A stretch of DNA of 64,000 bases. Source: Azospirillum sp. B21. Its GTDB lineage: Bacteria; Pseudomonadota; Alphaproteobacteria; Azospirillales; Azospirillaceae. The notes under the pieces were generated by a model. It did not search any database. It saw nothing but the letters and a program-made list of their open reading frames with translations, and was not told where the DNA came from. The DNA is taken from positions 98,679-162,678 of the forward strand of contig NZ_VTTO01000005.1 in assembly GCF_008364825.1 (NCBI RefSeq), given 5' to 3'. The stretch's first letter is position 1; each line of letters opens with the position of its first letter. The translations under genes were made by a program, and so were the position numbers. Positions 61,878 to 64,000 of the stretch are shown here, piece after piece.

Positions 61878-63587
61878 TCAGAAGAGGGTGCCGGCGCTCA
61901 TCGCCAGATGTTCGACCACCGGGCCGAGGGCGAGAGCCGGGAAGAAGGTGAGGCCGCCGACGATCAGGATGACGCCGACCAGCAGCCCGACGAACAGCCC
62001 GTCATGGGTGGGGAAGGTGCCGGCCGATGCGGTGGCGCGCGTCTTGGCGGCCAGCGAGCCGGCAATCGCCATCATCGGCACGATGACCAGGAAGCGGCCG
62101 ACCAGCATGGCGATGGCGATGGTGACGTTGTACCAGGGCGTGTTGCCGCCGAGACCGGCGAAGGCGCTGCCGTTGTTGGCCGCACCCGACACATAGGCGT
62201 AGAGCGCCTCGGAGAAGCCGTGCGGGCCGGCATTCGCCATCGACGCGGTGCCGGTGTCGAGAACCACGGCGGCGGCGGTGAAGCCCAGCATCATCAGCGG
62301 CAGGCAGAGAATGGCGAGCATGGTCATCTTGACCTCCTTCGCCTCCAGCTTCTTGCCGAGATATTCAGGTGTGCGGCCGACCATCAGCCCGGCGACGAAC
62401 AGCGCGACGATGGCGAACAGCAGCATGCCGTAGAGCCCGGCGCCGACGCCGCCGACGATGATCTCGCCCAGCATCATGTTGATCATCGGCACCATGCCGC
62501 CCAAGGGCATGAAGCTGTCATGCATGGCGTTCACCGCACCGCAGGAGGCGGCGGTGGTGACGGTGGCGAACAGGGCGGAGGCGGCGACGCCGAAGCGGGT
62601 CTCCTTGCCCTCCATGTTGCCGGCGCTGCCGTCGATGCCCAGCGTGGCGAAGGCCGGATTGCCCTGCGCCTCCGCCCAATAGGCGATTGTGACGCCGGCG
62701 ACGAAGAGCAGGCCCATGGCGGCCAGGATCGTCCAGCCCTGCCGCTCGTCGCCGACCATGCGGCCGAACAGGTTGGTCAGTCCGGCGCCAATTGCGAAGA
62801 TCGACAGCATCTCCAGCAGGTTGGTCAGGGCGTTGGGATTCTCGAAGGGGTGGGCGGAGTTGGCGTTGAAGAAGCCGCCGCCGTTGGTGCCCAGCATCTT
62901 GATCGCCTCCTGCGAGGCGACGGGGCCGAGTGCGATGGTCTGCCTCGCTCCCTCCAGCGTGGTGGCGTCGACGGATCCGGCCAGCGTCTGCGGCACGCCC
63001 TGCCACACCAGGAAGACGGCATAGACGAGGCAGATCGGCAGTAGGACGTAGAGCGTCGCACGGGTCAGATCGACCCAGAAATTGCCGATGGTGCGGGCCG
63101 ACGCGCGGGCGAAGCCGCGGACCAGCGCCACGGCCAGCGCGATGCCGGTGGCGGCAGAGACGTAGTTGTGGAAGGTCAGCCCGGCCATCTGGACCAGATG
63201 GCCCATGGTGGTCTCGCCGCCGTAATTCTGCCAGTTGGTGTTGGTGGTGAAGCTGGCCGCCGTGTTGAAGGCGAGGTCGGCCGGCACCGCCGCCATGCCC
63301 TGCGGGTTCAGCGGCAGGACAAACTGCAGCCGTTGCAGGGTGTAGAGCAGCAGCATGCCGACGGCACTGAACAGCAGCATCGACACGGCGTAGCTCACCC
63401 AATGCTGCTCGGTGCGCTCGTCGACGCCGGCCAGCCGGTGGAGCCCGCGCTCGATGGGTCCGACGACGGGGGAGAGCAGTGTGCGCTCGCCGGTGAAAAC
63501 GCGCGTCATGAAGCCGCCAAGGGGCCGCGTAACCGCGACGACCAGGGCGAGGAAGACAAGGATCTGGATCCAGCCGTTGACGGTCAT
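61878..63587 (-). CDS. kdpA: KdpA, K+-channel-like subunit
   Basis: 569 residues with about ten helices and four pore-loop repeats: [16 protein letters not shown] near 115-130, [20 protein letters not shown] near 230-250, and later loops including [17 protein letters not shown]. These selectivity loops match the superfamily of K+ transporters. It binds K+ from the periplasm and passes it to KdpB. It is 13 bases downstream of kdpF. Confidence 0.96.
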   Translation of the reverse strand: MTVNGWIQILVFLALVVAVTRPLGGFMTRVFTGERTLLSPVVGPIERGLHRLAGVDERTEQHWVSYAVSMLLFSAVGMLLLYTLQRLQFVLPLNPQGMAAVPADLAFNTAASFTTNTNWQNYGGETTMGHLVQMAGLTFHNYVSAATGIALAVALVRGFARASARTIGNFWVDLTRATLYVLLPICLVYAVFLVWQGVPQTLAGSVDATTLEGARQTIALGPVASQEAIKMLGTNGGGFFNANSAHPFENPNALTNLLEMLSIFAIGAGLTNLFGRMVGDERQGWTILAAMGLLFVAGVTIAYWAEAQGNPAFATLGIDGSAGNMEGKETRFGVAASALFATVTTAASCGAVNAMHDSFMPLGGMVPMINMMLGEIIVGGVGAGLYGMLLFAIVALFVAGLMVGRTPEYLGKKLEAKEVKMTMLAILCLPLMMLGFTAAAVVLDTGTASMANAGPHGFSEALYAYVSGAANNGSAFAGLGGNTPWYNVTIAIAMLVGRFLVIVPMMAIAGSLAAKTRATASAGTFPTHDGLFVGLLVGVILIVGGLTFFPALALGPVVEHLAMSAGTLF

Positions 63588-63600
63588 GGGATGGGACTCC

Positions 63601-63690
63601 TCAGAACCGTTCGGGGTGGATCAGGGCATAGACCAGATAGGCCAGCAGCCCGCCGGTAACGAGGCCGGCCAGCGCGTAATCGAGGATCAT
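63601..63690 (-). CDS. kdpF: KdpF, small stabilising subunit
   Basis: A 29-residue membrane peptide, read from an ATG at 63690 to TGA at 63601. One helix ([20 protein letters not shown]) ends with HPERF, the C-terminal pattern of KdpF. It stabilises the KdpABC complex. GGAGG lies 7 bases before the ATG. Confidence 0.9.
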   Translation of the reverse strand: MILDYALAGLVTGGLLAYLVYALIHPERF

Positions 63691-63701
63691 CGCCGCCTCC
63701 C

Positions 63702-63785
63702 TCACAGCCGGTCGCAGGCGTGGACATAGGCCACCGCCGCGGCGAAGAATCCGGCGGTCAGTGCCAGGAACAGAAGGTCGAGCAT
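63702..63785 (-). CDS. 27-residue membrane peptide at the head of the kdp operon
   Basis: Reads from an ATG at 63785 to TGA at 63702, 11 bases ahead of kdpF. The peptide MLDLLFLALTAGFFAAAVAY is one helix followed by VHACDRL. Similar short peptides with a CDRL-type end occur before kdpF in other alphaproteobacteria. It could be a further accessory subunit or a translated leader. It is too short to judge by homology alone, but the spacing and hydrophobic design support translation. Confidence 0.65.
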   Translation of the reverse strand: MLDLLFLALTAGFFAAAVAYVHACDRL

Positions 63786-64000
63786 GGGATCAAGGCTCCG
63801 GTCGAACGGAAAGAGGGCCGGACCGCCCGTCTGCCGAGATGCCGGCGGGCGGCGGGTCCGACCCTGCAAGGATGATCCGGACCCGCGTATAGATTCGATG
63901 GGGGGCGGCGGTGCCCGGAAATATAGAAGCCGTATATGGCGCTGGAAAATGGCATTGAAATATAAGGGAAATTCGCCTCGATCCAGAAAATTCCCGAAAT
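63786..64000 (-). promoter_or_regulatory. Probable kdp promoter/KdpE-binding region
   Basis: The A/T-rich segment 63885-63970 contains two direct copies of GAAATATA (63918-63925 and 63957-63964, plus-strand reading) 39 bases apart, standing out from the GC-rich surroundings. It lies 100-180 bases before the first small kdp gene on the minus strand, so it is a good candidate for the promoter and KdpE site. The region reaches the right edge and shows no gene. Confidence 0.4.

Noticed and set aside
59686..62196. 836-codon open frame on the plus strand opposite kdpB and kdpA
   Set aside because: Same antisense composition and no conserved motifs; it crosses the kdpA, kdpB and kdpC boundaries.
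1..64000. tRNA, rRNA, CRISPR arrays, insertion sequences and prophage genes
   Set aside because: Looked for by eye on both strands; no cloverleaf, rRNA core, regularly spaced repeats, transposase or phage structural gene was recognised.

Overview
The window is about 64 kb of very GC-rich chromosomal DNA, densely packed with bacterial genes on both strands. I see no rRNA, tRNA, CRISPR array, transposase or phage gene. The base composition, the RpoH-type sigma factor with an intact RpoH box, the lone ccoG, the cache-domain chemoreceptor, the Lrp-arginase-ornithine cyclodeaminase unit and the complete kdp operon suggest a free-living or plant-associated alphaproteobacterium. An Azospirillum-like member of the Rhodospirillales is my best guess; this is inference, since no marker gene such as 16S rRNA is present.

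Layout. 1-4.2 kb: metal homeostasis, with mntH (cut by the window edge) divergent from mntR, and feoA-feoB plus a small Cys-rich membrane protein behind a Fur-like box. 4.7-10.0 kb: an unassigned unit of an MFS permease with an N-terminal membrane extension, an alpha/beta hydrolase and a phosphoglycerate-mutase-fold protein with a substituted catalytic His, followed by a chemoreceptor. 10.4-14.5 kb: an Ldh2-family dehydrogenase, then kdgT-kduI-kduD for uptake and catabolism of pectin-derived uronates behind a perfect 18-bp palindrome. 14.5-17 kb: a translationally coupled pair, a pyruvyl-transferase-family protein and a secreted Asp-box protein. 17.7-18.7 kb: rpoH.

18.7-28.9 kb holds what I consider the most interesting system. 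It contains hypA, a four-cluster polyferredoxin, a tungsten-type aldehyde:ferredoxin oxidoreductase and a MoaD-like protein. These run directly into seven genes for a membrane-bound group 4 [NiFe]-hydrogenase: two antiporter-like subunits, then NuoB-, NuoH-, ferredoxin-, NuoC- and NuoD/hydrogenase-like subunits. The last five occur in nearly the same order as in CO-oxidising Coo complexes, with an aldehyde oxidoreductase where CO dehydrogenase would stand. The large subunit keeps all four Ni-binding cysteines. The simplest reading is an ion-pumping, H2-evolving aldehyde oxidation chain, possibly anaerobically induced: an FNR-type box lies in the hypA/ferredoxin gap.

28.9-32 kb: a short-chain dehydrogenase, a lipoprotein, a UbiE-like methyltransferase and a MipA/OmpV protein. 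32.4-46.6 kb: an aryl-polyene-type pigment cluster with ketosynthase plus chain-length factor, ketoreductase, two hot-dog dehydratases, ACP, aryl/acyl-AMP ligase, two acyltransferases, glycosyltransferase, methyltransferase, LolA-like carrier and MMPL exporter. It is accompanied by a flavin halogenase-like enzyme and a polysaccharide deacetylase. 47-50 kb: a MocR regulator and ccoG. 50.4-55.3 kb: a DUF1289 protein, a hydrolase, an orphan amino-acid-binding protein, and an Lrp regulator divergent from arginase and ornithine cyclodeaminase. 55.5-63.8 kb: kdpE, kdpD, kdpC, kdpB, kdpA, kdpF and a 27-residue leader protein, all on the minus strand, so transcription begins near the right edge.

Two copies of a 159-bp intergenic element with 15-bp imperfect terminal inverted repeats occur at 10.07 kb and 58.95 kb, the second inside the kdp operon.
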